Origin: Gemmatimonadota bacterium
Lineage (GTDB): Bacteria; Gemmatimonadota; Gemmatimonadetes; Longimicrobiales; Gaopeijiaceae
Length of the DNA stretch: 64,000 nt
Reading direction: 5' to 3'
Assembly: GCA_015664885.1 (NCBI GenBank)
Contig: DQPL01000089.1
Span: 1 to 64,000 of the forward strand
The notes beneath the pieces were generated by a model. It had not been told where the DNA came from. It saw nothing but the letters and a program-made list of their open reading frames with translations, and ran no database searches. The position numbers and the translations under genes are program-made. Below are positions 8,275-16,672 of the stretch, in pieces (the first letter of the stretch is position 1; each line of letters begins with the position of its first letter).

Positions 8275-8714
8275 TCGCGGTCCAGCATGAGCGTGACTGG
8301 CCCCTCGTTCACCAGCTCTACGTCCATCATCGCGCCAAACTCTCCGGTCTCCACTCGCCCACCAGCGCGAGCGCGCAGGCACGCGACGAACTGCTCATAG
8401 AGTGGCACGGCGACCTCGGGCGGAGCCGCCGCAATGAAGCTCGGACGCCGGCCCTTTCTCGTGTCCCCGTACAAAGTGAATTGGCTGACTACGAGCAAGT
8501 CGCCGGAAACGTCCAGCAAAGAGCGATTCATCTTGCCTTCGTCGTCCGCGAAGACGCGCAGCCCGACAATCTTGTCCGCCATCCATTCGAGCTGAGTGAC
8601 GCCATCTCCGGGTCGAAAAGCCACCAGCAGGAGGTGTCCCCGGCCAATCTCCCCGACCGTCCGACCGCCGATTCGAACCTCCGCGTGAGCAACTCGCTGG
8701 AGGAGTACCCTCAC
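8271..8714 (-). CDS. dtd: D-aminoacyl-tRNA deacylase
   Basis: A 147-residue homodimeric enzyme that removes D-amino acids mischarged on tRNA. Both family hallmarks are visible: SQFTLYGDTRKGRRPSF (near residues 77-93) and the NEGPVTLML motif (about 135-143), corresponding to the Gly-cisPro-type chiral-proofreading motif NxGPVT. It starts at the GTG at 8712-8714, which overlaps the glmS stop (GTGA), and ends overlapping the maf start. Confidence 0.96.
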   Translation of the reverse strand: MRVLLQRVAHAEVRIGGRTVGEIGRGHLLLVAFRPGDGVTQLEWMADKIVGLRVFADDEGKMNRSLLDVSGDLLVVSQFTLYGDTRKGRRPSFIAAAPPEVAVPLYEQFVACLRARAGGRVETGEFGAMMDVELVNEGPVTLMLDRE

Positions 8715-10546
8715 TCGACCGTGACAGACTTGGCGAGGTTCCTCGGTTGATCGACGTCCGCGCCGCGCTGGACCGCCATGTGGTAGGCGAGCAACTGAAG
8801 CGGGACGGTCGTGAGCACCGGAAGAAGCGCCGGAATCGTCTGCGGCACGCGGATGAGATGATCGACCCTGCCCTGCAACTCGGGGGCATCGTCGCTCACC
8901 ACCGCGATGAGACGGGCGTGGCGCGCTTTCATCTCTTCGATGTTGGAGACGACCTTCTGGTACACCGGATCCCGCGGCGCGAGCACCACGACCGGCATAT
9001 CGTCATCAATGAGCGCGATCGGACCGTGCTTCATCTCAGCGGCGGGATAACCCTCCGCGTGGATATAGCTCACTTCCTTGAGCTTGAGCGCACCCTCGAG
9101 CGCTACCGGGAACTGATAGCCGCGTCCGAGATAGAGAAAGTTGCGGGCGTCCCCATAGGCTTCGGCCAACGCCTTGATCTCGTCGTTTAGCTCGAGCACC
9201 TGCTCTACCTGTTCCGGCAACATGCGCAGCGCCTCTAGGAACTCACGCCCTTGCACTACAGACAGGTGGCGGCGACGCCCCATATAAAGCGTGAACATCG
9301 CCAGAGCCACCATCTGGCTCGTAAACGCCTTGGTCGATGCCACACCGATCTCAGGGCCGGCGTGCAAATAGAGGCCGAAGTCGGTGTATCGCGCGATCGT
9401 CGAGCCGACAGCGTTGACGATGCCCATCGTCTGGACCCCGCGCTGCTTCGCCTCGTGCAGCGCAGCCATCGTATCTGCGGTCTCCCCGGACTGGCTGATC
9501 GCGAGCGCGAGCGTGCCTTCTTCCAGAACCGGATTCCGGTATCGGAACTCTGACGCATACTCCACGTCGACCGGAATGCGCGCGTGTTCCTCGAGCATGT
9601 ACTCGCCGACGAGGCCCGCATGCCAACTCGTGCCGCACGCCATGGTCACGATGCGCTTAATGCGGCCGAGATCGAACTCGTGATTCTCGATGCCGCCGAG
9701 TCTCACGTCACCCTCTTCCTCCAGAAGGCGGCCGCGCATCACGTCACGCAGCGAGGCCGGCTGCTCAAAGATCTCCTTGAGCATGAAGTGCTCGTAGCCG
9801 CCCTTCTCCATCGCCTCGACGTCCCAGGTGACCTGGTGCATCGACCGGCTTACCTCCGTCCCTTCGAGCTTATAGGTGCGATATCCTTCTGGCTCGAGCA
9901 CGGCATAGTCGCCGTCATCGAGATAGACGACCTGGCGCGTCAACGCGATGACCGCGGCAGCGTCGGAACCCGCAAGCATTTCACCGTTCTTCCCGACGCC
10001 GATCAGCAGCGGCGAGCCGTCTCGAGCCACGACGATCTTGTTCGGGTCCCTGCTCGAGACGACGGCGATGCCGTAGGCCCCGTCGATCGAGCGAAGCGCG
10101 GCGGAGACAGCATCCTCCATGGGCATGCCGTCCGTCCACAGATGATCGATCAGATGGACGACTACTTCCGTGTCGGTCTCTGATGCGAAAACGTAACCCG
10201 CCTCCAGAAGCTGCATGCGAATGCTCTCGGCGTTCTCGATGATCCCGTTGTGGACCAGGGCGATTTCGCCGTCCGACGAGGTGTGCGGGTGCGCGTTGGG
10301 CTGATTGGGCACGCCGTGCGTCGCCCAGCGAGTGTGCGCAATGCCACAGGTCCCGCGCGGATCGGCCTCGTCGACCGCCTCGGCGAGCGCAGACAGCTTG
10401 CCCGGGCGCTTGACGACCTGGACGCCGCTTCCATTCAGGAGAGCGACCCCCGCAGAGTCGTATCCGCGGTACTCGAGTCCCTTGAGACCCTGAAGCAGGA
10501 TCGGGGCGGCCTCCTTGGGGCCTACATACCCGACGATTCCGCACAT
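8711..10546 (-). CDS. glmS: Glucosamine-6-phosphate synthase (isomerizing)
   Basis: Makes glucosamine 6-phosphate from fructose 6-phosphate and glutamine, the first step to UDP-GlcNAc for peptidoglycan and LPS. The 611-residue protein starts MCGIVGYVG with catalytic Cys2 of the class II amidotransferase domain (about 1-240). Two SIS sugar isomerase domains follow, with CGTSWHAG and SQSGETADT motifs near residues 305 and 352, and the protein ends with KSVTVE. The ATG at 10544-10546 has an AGGAG upstream. glmM lies 36 bases upstream, so the two UDP-GlcNAc pathway genes are together. Confidence 0.97.
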   Translation of the reverse strand: MCGIVGYVGPKEAAPILLQGLKGLEYRGYDSAGVALLNGSGVQVVKRPGKLSALAEAVDEADPRGTCGIAHTRWATHGVPNQPNAHPHTSSDGEIALVHNGIIENAESIRMQLLEAGYVFASETDTEVVVHLIDHLWTDGMPMEDAVSAALRSIDGAYGIAVVSSRDPNKIVVARDGSPLLIGVGKNGEMLAGSDAAAVIALTRQVVYLDDGDYAVLEPEGYRTYKLEGTEVSRSMHQVTWDVEAMEKGGYEHFMLKEIFEQPASLRDVMRGRLLEEEGDVRLGGIENHEFDLGRIKRIVTMACGTSWHAGLVGEYMLEEHARIPVDVEYASEFRYRNPVLEEGTLALAISQSGETADTMAALHEAKQRGVQTMGIVNAVGSTIARYTDFGLYLHAGPEIGVASTKAFTSQMVALAMFTLYMGRRRHLSVVQGREFLEALRMLPEQVEQVLELNDEIKALAEAYGDARNFLYLGRGYQFPVALEGALKLKEVSYIHAEGYPAAEMKHGPIALIDDDMPVVVLAPRDPVYQKVVSNIEEMKARHARLIAVVSDDAPELQGRVDHLIRVPQTIPALLPVLTTVPLQLLAYHMAVQRGADVDQPRNLAKSVTVE

Positions 10547-10582
10547 GCCGTCACTCTCCTATGGATGATCAAACGACCGCCT

Positions 10583-11968
10583 TCAGGCGATTCCGCCCAA
10601 CAGCTTCGCCGCCCTGTCGATCAGGGCGTGCGCCGCTTCCTCTTCACCCGCCTCCGCGATCAGGCGCACAACCGGCTCCGTACCCGACGCCCTCACGTGC
10701 AACCAGGCCCCCCTCGCCGGCCATGCGAGGCGCAAACCGTCCTTCCGATCGACCACCTCCGCATCGAGATCCTGCTCCAGCGCGGCAAACGCCGACTCGA
10801 GAGCGTTTCGGGGGAAGGAGACCTTCACCTTCACGATCGCATACCTCGGCCACCGAGCCGCAGCCGCTGAGGCACTAACCCCTTCATCCACAATGTGTTG
10901 CAAGATGAGGCTCGCCGCGAGAGGCGCGTCGCGCGTGTCGTGGAGTGCAGGCAGGATCACGCCGCCATTCCCCTCGCCTCCGACCACGGCGTCTTCTGCC
11001 TGCATGCGCCGCGCCACGTTCACTTCTCCTACTGGTGCTCGCAGCAGTGGAACGCCGTACGCGCGAGCCACATCCTCCACGACCTGACTCGTGGAGAGGT
11101 TGGTTACGACCGGACCGGGCGTTCGCCTCAGCACGGTAGCGGCGGCCAACGCCAGGGTGAGGTCCTCGCCCAAGGCTTTTCCGGTCTCGTCCACCAGCGC
11201 TAGCCGGTCTACGTCAGGGTCGACCGCGAGCCCGATCTCGGCACCCGAGTCACGTACCAGCTCGCCAAGATCAGCGAGATTCGCGGCAGTCGGCTCGGGG
11301 TCTCGGGGGAAGAGCCCATCGGGCTGCATGCCGATGCCCTCCACTGAACAGCCAAGCGCCTCGAGCAGGTCGACCATTACGGGGCCGCCTGCGCCGTGCA
11401 CGCAGTCGATCGCGACCTTGATGTTGCGCGCGCGCAGCGCCGGCACGTCGAGATGTGGCAGGGCCAAGATCGCCTCGAGGTGCCGAGGCCAGGCCTCCGG
11501 GTCTTCGGTCACGGAGGGAATCGCATCCCATTCCGCCCTCTCCGGGTCTTGCTCGCTGAGGAAAGTGCGGAAGCGCGCCGAAAGCTCCGAGTCTAGAAAT
11601 ACGCCCTCTCCGGACACCAGTTTGAGCGCATTCCACTCAGCCGGGTTGTGGCTCGCCGTAATGCCGATGCCGCCTACCGCGTCGCTCCTCCGGACCGCCA
11701 GGAGCAGCGTCGGCGTCGGAACCATGCCCAAGTCGATCACCGCGACACCTACCGATTGCAGCCCTGCGATGACGGCGCGTAGGAACATTGGCCCTGAGGT
11801 GCGGGAATCCCTGCCAACGTACACGGGACCGCGCCCGCGCTCCCCACGCATGAACGCCCCGAAAGCGGCTGCGAGGCCGGCGATCAACTCCGGTGTAAGC
11901 GGCGCCCCGACTCGTCCACGCACGCCCGAGACGCTCACCATGAGATCCTGCGGAAGTTTTATTGGCAC
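10583..11968 (-). CDS. glmM: Phosphoglucosamine mutase-type phosphohexomutase
   Basis: Alpha-D-phosphohexomutase family enzyme (461 residues). The catalytic serine loop ITASHNPAEW (S106), metal-binding DPDVDR (250-255), sugar-binding GEGNGG near 330 and phosphate-binding RASGTEP near the C-terminus are all visible. Adjacency to glmS supports interconversion of glucosamine 6- and 1-phosphate, but a phosphomannomutase or phosphoglucomutase role cannot be excluded from motifs alone. The GTG at 11966-11968 was chosen. An ATG at 11939-11941 with an AGGA just upstream is a real alternative that removes nine residues. Confidence 0.9.
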   Translation of the reverse strand: MPIKLPQDLMVSVSGVRGRVGAPLTPELIAGLAAAFGAFMRGERGRGPVYVGRDSRTSGPMFLRAVIAGLQSVGVAVIDLGMVPTPTLLLAVRRSDAVGGIGITASHNPAEWNALKLVSGEGVFLDSELSARFRTFLSEQDPERAEWDAIPSVTEDPEAWPRHLEAILALPHLDVPALRARNIKVAIDCVHGAGGPVMVDLLEALGCSVEGIGMQPDGLFPRDPEPTAANLADLGELVRDSGAEIGLAVDPDVDRLALVDETGKALGEDLTLALAAATVLRRTPGPVVTNLSTSQVVEDVARAYGVPLLRAPVGEVNVARRMQAEDAVVGGEGNGGVILPALHDTRDAPLAASLILQHIVDEGVSASAAAARWPRYAIVKVKVSFPRNALESAFAALEQDLDAEVVDRKDGLRLAWPARGAWLHVRASGTEPVVRLIAEAGEEEAAHALIDRAAKLLGGIA

Positions 11969-12147
11969 AGAGCCCTAGCCGGCAATGTGGGTTTCGCGCC
12001 GGAAGCGCGGTCGGCGGAAGTTCACCCGGCCGGCGGGAACCCGTCAACGCAAAGGCCGCGCCACCCTCGACTGGGCTACCCTGTCCGAGTACAGCCAAAT
12101 TACATTGCGCGACTCCATCTACTCACGGATAAGCAAGGACCAACACC

Positions 12148-13314
12148 ATGAGCGAAAGGTCTCTCGGAGGCCTGCGTTTCGGTACTCTCGCGGTGCACGC
12201 GGGAGTGAGTCCGGAGCCGACGACGGGGGCGATCATGACCCCAATCTTCCAAACGTCCACCTATGTCCAGCCGGCGGTCGGAGAACCCCTGCAGGGGAGC
12301 TACGACTACGGTCGGACCGCGAACCCGACGAGAGAGGCGCTCGAAGCGAGTATCGCCGCGCTGGAAAACGGATCGCGTGGGATCGCATTTTCGTCAGGAC
12401 TCGCCGCGATCGAAGCGATCGTGAAGAGGCTTTCTGCGGGTGATCATGTCGTAAGTGAGGAAAACACGTACGGCGGCACGACCCGCATGTTCAATCACGT
12501 GCTCAGCCGTTTCGGTATCGAATTCAGCTACGTCGATACGCGCGACTCCGGCGCGATCGCCCAAGCGCTGCGGCCGAATACGAAGCTCGTGCATGTTGAG
12601 ACGCCGACGAATCCCATGATGCGCCTTTGCGACCTCCGGGAAGCCGCCGATCTCGCCCACGACGCCGGCGCCTTGCTCTCTGTCGACAACACCTTCGCTT
12701 CCCCGTACAACCAGCGACCGCTTGAAATCGGCGCCGACTTCGTGGTGCACTCGTCGACCAAGTACATCAACGGCCACTCAGACGTGATTGGCGGCCTCGT
12801 CGCGGTACGTGAAGAGGAGCTCGCCGAGGAGCTGTTCTTCATCCGGAAGTCGTCAGGCGCAGTGCCGGGCCCGATGGACTGCTGGCTGACTCTGCGTGGC
12901 ATCAAGACGCTGCACCTGCGTATTCTCCGGCACAATGAGAACGGTCTCGCGGTGGCCCGATACCTGGAGGACCACCCTGCGGTGGATCGCGTGCTCTACC
13001 CCGGGCTGGAATCGCACCCGCAGCACGAGCTGGCTGCTCGCCAGATGACCGGGTTCACCGGCATGGTGTCGGTCGACGTGGGCACCCTAGAGCGCGCCAA
13101 GACGATGACCGAGCAGCTTCGCGTCTTCGCGCTTGCGGAAAGCCTGGGCGGGGTCGAATCTCTCATCAGCGTACCCGCACTCATGACCCACGCGTCGGTC
13201 CCCCAAGACCGTCGTGAGGCGATGGGGATAACACCGGGGCTCGTTCGGTTGTCGCTCGGAATTGAGGACCAAACCGATCTACTCGAGGATCTCGAGCGAG
13301 TGCTAGCAGGGTGA
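12148..13314 (+). CDS. Cystathionine gamma-synthase/lyase family PLP enzyme
   Basis: A 388-residue fold-type I enzyme of the Cys/Met metabolism family. The YGRTANPTREALE substrate/PLP segment (about 54-66), the SSGLAAIEA phosphate loop, SVDNTFASP and the PLP lysine K205 in HSSTKYINGHSD are all intact. The family covers cystathionine gamma-synthase, cystathionine lyases and O-acetylhomoserine sulfhydrylase, and motifs do not settle which this is. It resembles the synthase/lyase branch in length and in its IKTLHLR segment. It is transcribed away from glmM across a 179-base gap in which I find only weak promoter-like matches. A paralogue lies at 29504-30673. Confidence 0.9.
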   Translation: MSERSLGGLRFGTLAVHAGVSPEPTTGAIMTPIFQTSTYVQPAVGEPLQGSYDYGRTANPTREALEASIAALENGSRGIAFSSGLAAIEAIVKRLSAGDHVVSEENTYGGTTRMFNHVLSRFGIEFSYVDTRDSGAIAQALRPNTKLVHVETPTNPMMRLCDLREAADLAHDAGALLSVDNTFASPYNQRPLEIGADFVVHSSTKYINGHSDVIGGLVAVREEELAEELFFIRKSSGAVPGPMDCWLTLRGIKTLHLRILRHNENGLAVARYLEDHPAVDRVLYPGLESHPQHELAARQMTGFTGMVSVDVGTLERAKTMTEQLRVFALAESLGGVESLISVPALMTHASVPQDRREAMGITPGLVRLSLGIEDQTDLLEDLERVLAG

Positions 13315-13432
13315 TCACGAACGGACAGAAGGGTGAAACCGAGACTCCAGGGGCGCCGTAAGGGGCTGCGAGCGCCGGCAGACCTCTCGCCGAACGCACG
13401 AAGCACGACCAACGAAAAGAGGATGTAGAGAC

Positions 13433-14461
13433 ATGGCGGACGATCAGGACGACACCGTAGACCAGACGGGCGACGATGGGGCCCAAGCCGGTAGTGATGG
13501 GGCGAAAGCACGCCGCATCCTAACCGATATCGCGCCGCACTCCTGGGAGCACCCGGCCGACAAGGCCGCTCTCCAGGCGCTTCGGCGGATCCCGGTATTC
13601 GATGAGGTTCTTAGAAAGATCTTCGGCTTCATGACCGAACGCGCGTTCCGTCTGGCGTTCCAGGCGAGCTCGGTGAGGATCAGCGATAAGCAGTTCCCGA
13701 AGATCCATGCGATCTACAAGGAGTGCCTCAAGACACTCGACGTAGAGGAAGAGTACCCGCTCTACATCTCACAGACGCCGATCGTCAATGCGGGTGCTTG
13801 GGGGATGGAGAAGCCCTTCATCATCCTGAACTCGGGAACGGTACGGCTTCTCGACGACGACCAACTCGCCTACGTGATCGGCCACGAGATCGGTCACATC
13901 ATGAGCGATCACGTTCTCTACAAGTCGATGACGGTGATCCTGCTCAACCTGGCGACGATGGGTTTCCCGATCGTTGGCTTGGCGGCTCGCGCGATCTTGG
14001 TCGCTCTGCTCGAGTGGCAGCGCAAGTCCGAGCTCTCTTCGGACCGGGCCGGATTGCTCACGGTCCAAGACCCTGAGATCGTTCTCGGCACGATGCTCAA
14101 GATGGCGGGCGGTGGCGAGCCGGAGGAAACGAGCCTGCAGGAGTACATCATTCAGGCCGAGGAGTACCGTGAGGGTGGCGACGTGGTCGACCAGGTCTTC
14201 AAGGTGCTCAACATGCTGGCGCAGACACACCCCTTCTATACAATCCGGGTTAGCGAGTTGCGGGCCTGGATCGAGACCGGCGACTACGACCGTATCGTGC
14301 GCGGGGAGTACGCACGCCGCGGCGAGCCCGATCCCGCCTACAAGGACGACCTCAAGGCAGCCGCTTCGTCGTATGCCGACGACGCGAAGGACTTCGTGGA
14401 CAACATCGCGGATGCCGCCAAGCGCATGGGCTCGGACTTCATGAGCGGCTTCAAGAAGTAG
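13433..14461 (+). CDS. M48-family metalloprotease with membrane segment
   Basis: A 342-residue zinc peptidase. The HEIGH motif (residues 151-155) gives the two histidine ligands and catalytic Glu, and the third ligand is probably the Glu in KSELSSDRAG near 199. A hydrophobic stretch at about 164-193 lies between them, as in HtpX-type enzymes. The N-terminus is acidic and shows no signal peptide, while the C-terminal 40 residues are charged and helical. A likely role is membrane or envelope protein quality control. The ATG follows AGAGGATGTAGAGAC and the gene is closed by a strong terminator, so it seems to be a single-gene transcript. Confidence 0.88.
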   Translation: MADDQDDTVDQTGDDGAQAGSDGAKARRILTDIAPHSWEHPADKAALQALRRIPVFDEVLRKIFGFMTERAFRLAFQASSVRISDKQFPKIHAIYKECLKTLDVEEEYPLYISQTPIVNAGAWGMEKPFIILNSGTVRLLDDDQLAYVIGHEIGHIMSDHVLYKSMTVILLNLATMGFPIVGLAARAILVALLEWQRKSELSSDRAGLLTVQDPEIVLGTMLKMAGGGEPEETSLQEYIIQAEEYREGGDVVDQVFKVLNMLAQTHPFYTIRVSELRAWIETGDYDRIVRGEYARRGEPDPAYKDDLKAAASSYADDAKDFVDNIADAAKRMGSDFMSGFKK

Positions 14462-14480
14462 TCGCCTGCGGGCAGAACCA

Positions 14481-14518
14481 GGGGTGATCGGGCTGCCGCC
14501 CGGTCACCCCTTTTTTTT
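14481..14518 (+). terminator. Rho-independent terminator after the M48 protease gene
   Basis: A 13-base-pair GC-rich stem (arms 14481-14493 and 14498-14510, one T-G pair) with a four-base loop is followed directly by eight T residues at 14511-14518. It begins 20 bases after the stop codon and ends 28 bases before purD. Confidence 0.95.
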
Positions 14519-14545
14519 CTTGTCACCTAGCCTAAACTCCGCCAC

Positions 14546-15823
14546 ATGCGAATCCTGATCGTAGGCACCGGTGGACGCGAGCACGCCCTCCTTTGGAAGC
14601 TTCGCCACGACGCCCCCGCCGCTGAATTCTTCGCTACCCAGCCGAACGGCGGGATGGAGCCGCTCTGCACGCCGGTCCCGATCGCGCCTGCAGACATCGA
14701 GGCACTTTCCGGATGGGCAGCGTCCCATCACATCGACCTCACCGTGGTCGGACCCGAGGCACCACTGGCGGCGGGGATCGTGGATCGCTTCGAAAAAAAG
14801 GGACTCTCAGTCTTCGGGCCGAGCAAGGACGCCGCGCGCATCGAGTCCAGCAAGGTGTTCTCGAAGGACCTGATGAGGACCGCGGGCGTGCCGACGGCGG
14901 AATACCGCACGTTTTCCAACCTCGAGGGAGCAAGATCGTGGGTGCGCGAGCGCGGAGCGCCTATCGTGATCAAGGCCTCCGGACTCGCGGCTGGAAAGGG
15001 GGTCATCGTCTGCACAACGGAGGACGAAGCCTTCGACGCGCTCCAGGCGATGCTGGGCGACCTGACGTTCGGCGAGGCCGGACGCGAGGTCGTAATCGAG
15101 GATTTTCTCGATGGGGAGGAGATCTCGGTCTTCGCGGTTACCGACGGCACCAACGCGGTCGTGCTGCAGCCGTCCCAGGACTACAAGCGCGTGGGCGAGG
15201 GTGACACGGGACTGAACACCGGTGGTATGGGAGCATATGCGCCCGTATCGATCGCCACCGACGAAGTGGTCACCGAATGCCGCATCCGCGTCATCGAACC
15301 CACGCTCCGCGCGCTAGCGGCCAGTGGCGCGCCTTTTCGCGGTCTTCTGTACGCCGGCGTCATCAGCACCAGTGACGGACTCAAGGTCATCGAGTTCAAC
15401 TGCCGCTTCGGCGACCCCGAAACACAGGTGGTGCTGCCGATGATGCGCACATCGCTCCTAGAGCTCATGCGGACCGTGGCGGAAGGAGGCGCGCTGACAC
15501 CTGGAGTGGCTGCAGCTCGACCGGGTGCGGCGGTCTCGACGATCGTCGCGTCCGGTGGCTATCCGGGCAGCTACGAAACGGGGAAGACGATCTCCATTCC
15601 GGACGACCTGGAGTCGGACGACTGCATTGTGTTCCATGCGGGTACCAGGAATGAGGATGGAAGGCTGATCACCGCCGGAGGGCGGGTGCTCGCGGTCACC
15701 GCGTTGGCACCGACGTTTCTCGCGGCCGCTGACGCCAGCGAGGCAGCCGCGGCGCGCATCGAATTCGGGGGCGCCTTCCATCGTAAGGATATCGGTTGGA
15801 GAGAACGCCTACGTCAGGAGTAG
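14546..15823 (+). CDS. purD: Phosphoribosylamine-glycine ligase
   Basis: Second enzyme of purine synthesis, an ATP-grasp ligase joining glycine to phosphoribosylamine. The 425-residue protein shows the N-domain start MRILIVGTGGREHALLWKL, the ATP-grasp lysine region VIKASGLAAGKGV (about 141-153), the GLNTGGMGAYAP segment (about 223-234) and the metal-binding EFNCRFGDPETQ (about 278-289). No strong Shine-Dalgarno precedes the ATG. mutM follows after nine bases in the same direction. Confidence 0.97.
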   Translation: MRILIVGTGGREHALLWKLRHDAPAAEFFATQPNGGMEPLCTPVPIAPADIEALSGWAASHHIDLTVVGPEAPLAAGIVDRFEKKGLSVFGPSKDAARIESSKVFSKDLMRTAGVPTAEYRTFSNLEGARSWVRERGAPIVIKASGLAAGKGVIVCTTEDEAFDALQAMLGDLTFGEAGREVVIEDFLDGEEISVFAVTDGTNAVVLQPSQDYKRVGEGDTGLNTGGMGAYAPVSIATDEVVTECRIRVIEPTLRALAASGAPFRGLLYAGVISTSDGLKVIEFNCRFGDPETQVVLPMMRTSLLELMRTVAEGGALTPGVAAARPGAAVSTIVASGGYPGSYETGKTISIPDDLESDDCIVFHAGTRNEDGRLITAGGRVLAVTALAPTFLAAADASEAAAARIEFGGAFHRKDIGWRERLRQE

Positions 15824-15832
15824 CGGCTACAC

Positions 15833-16672
15833 ATGCCTGAGCTGCCCGAGGCCGAGACGATCGTGCGGGGCCTGCGAGCGTCCGTTCTCAGGCAGACGAT
15901 TCGTCGCGTGGAGGTGGTGCGCCCGGACATCTTGAGACAGCCGAAGGCGGATTTCTTGCGGCGGGTGCGGGGGCGCCGTATCGAGAGTGTCGGCCGGCGC
16001 GGCAAGAAGGTCTTGATCGGCCTCGACGGGGACGGTCTCATCGTGGTGAACCTGGGCATGACCGGACGCCTGCTGCCATTCCCGGTTGTGCCCCGCGGAG
16101 AGAGCCGCCCGGGACATCCGGCGGTACGCTTCCGCTTCGAGGGCACGGGACTATTGGTATTCGACGACACCCGCCGGTTCGGTTCCGTCGAGGTGCTGAC
16201 CGACAGCGAGTGGCAGACCCGTTCCGCGAGTATGGGGCCCGAGCCGCTCGACTCGGGCTATACCGCAGGAAACCTCTTCGATGGACTGCAGCACTCCCGC
16301 ACCCCCGTCCGCTCTTGGCTACTCGACCAAAAGCGGATTGCTGGAGTCGGGAACATCTACGCCAACGAGGCGCTCTATCTCGCTGGGGTGCATCCTCGCC
16401 GGGAAGCCCGTGATGTGCGCCGACAAGAGGCCGTCGCGCTTCATCGGTCGATCCGGCGGGTACTGCGTGACGCGATCCGGGCGGGAGGGACGACGATTCG
16501 TGACTATCGAAATGCGGAAGGACAGCCCGGCCAGTACGCCCGCCGCCTCTACGTGTACGGAAGGGACGACGAGCCGTGCTTGAAGTGCCGCACCGAGGTG
16601 CAGCGGATGGTATTCGCCAATCGCTCGGCCTTCTATTGCCCGACCTGCCAGCCGTCGCGCTCAGAACGGTGA
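15833..16672 (+). CDS. mutM: Formamidopyrimidine-DNA glycosylase
   Basis: Base-excision repair enzyme removing 8-oxoguanine and formamidopyrimidines, with an associated AP lyase. The 279-residue protein begins MPELPEAETI, giving the catalytic N-terminal Pro2 and Glu3. It has the conserved Lys in RRGKKVL (58-59), the helix-two-turn-helix segment around GVGNIYANEALYLA, and a C-terminal zinc finger with C249, C252, C269 and C272. The Ser/Arg-rich tail is short. The stop overlaps the start of the following M16 gene as GTGA. Confidence 0.97.
   Translation: MPELPEAETIVRGLRASVLRQTIRRVEVVRPDILRQPKADFLRRVRGRRIESVGRRGKKVLIGLDGDGLIVVNLGMTGRLLPFPVVPRGESRPGHPAVRFRFEGTGLLVFDDTRRFGSVEVLTDSEWQTRSASMGPEPLDSGYTAGNLFDGLQHSRTPVRSWLLDQKRIAGVGNIYANEALYLAGVHPRREARDVRRQEAVALHRSIRRVLRDAIRAGGTTIRDYRNAEGQPGQYARRLYVYGRDDEPCLKCRTEVQRMVFANRSAFYCPTCQPSRSER

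Noticed and set aside
8660-8685. A GATTCGAACC stretch that looks like a tRNA T-arm on the minus strand
   Set aside because: It lies inside the dtd coding region (encoding EVRIGG), and no acceptor stem, D-arm or anticodon arm can be drawn around it.
11969-12147. Promoter-like matches between glmM and the divergent PLP enzyme gene
   Set aside because: TTGACG with a 17-base spacer to TGAACT (minus) and TCGACT to TACAGC (plus) are both weak at the -10, so neither is listed as a feature.
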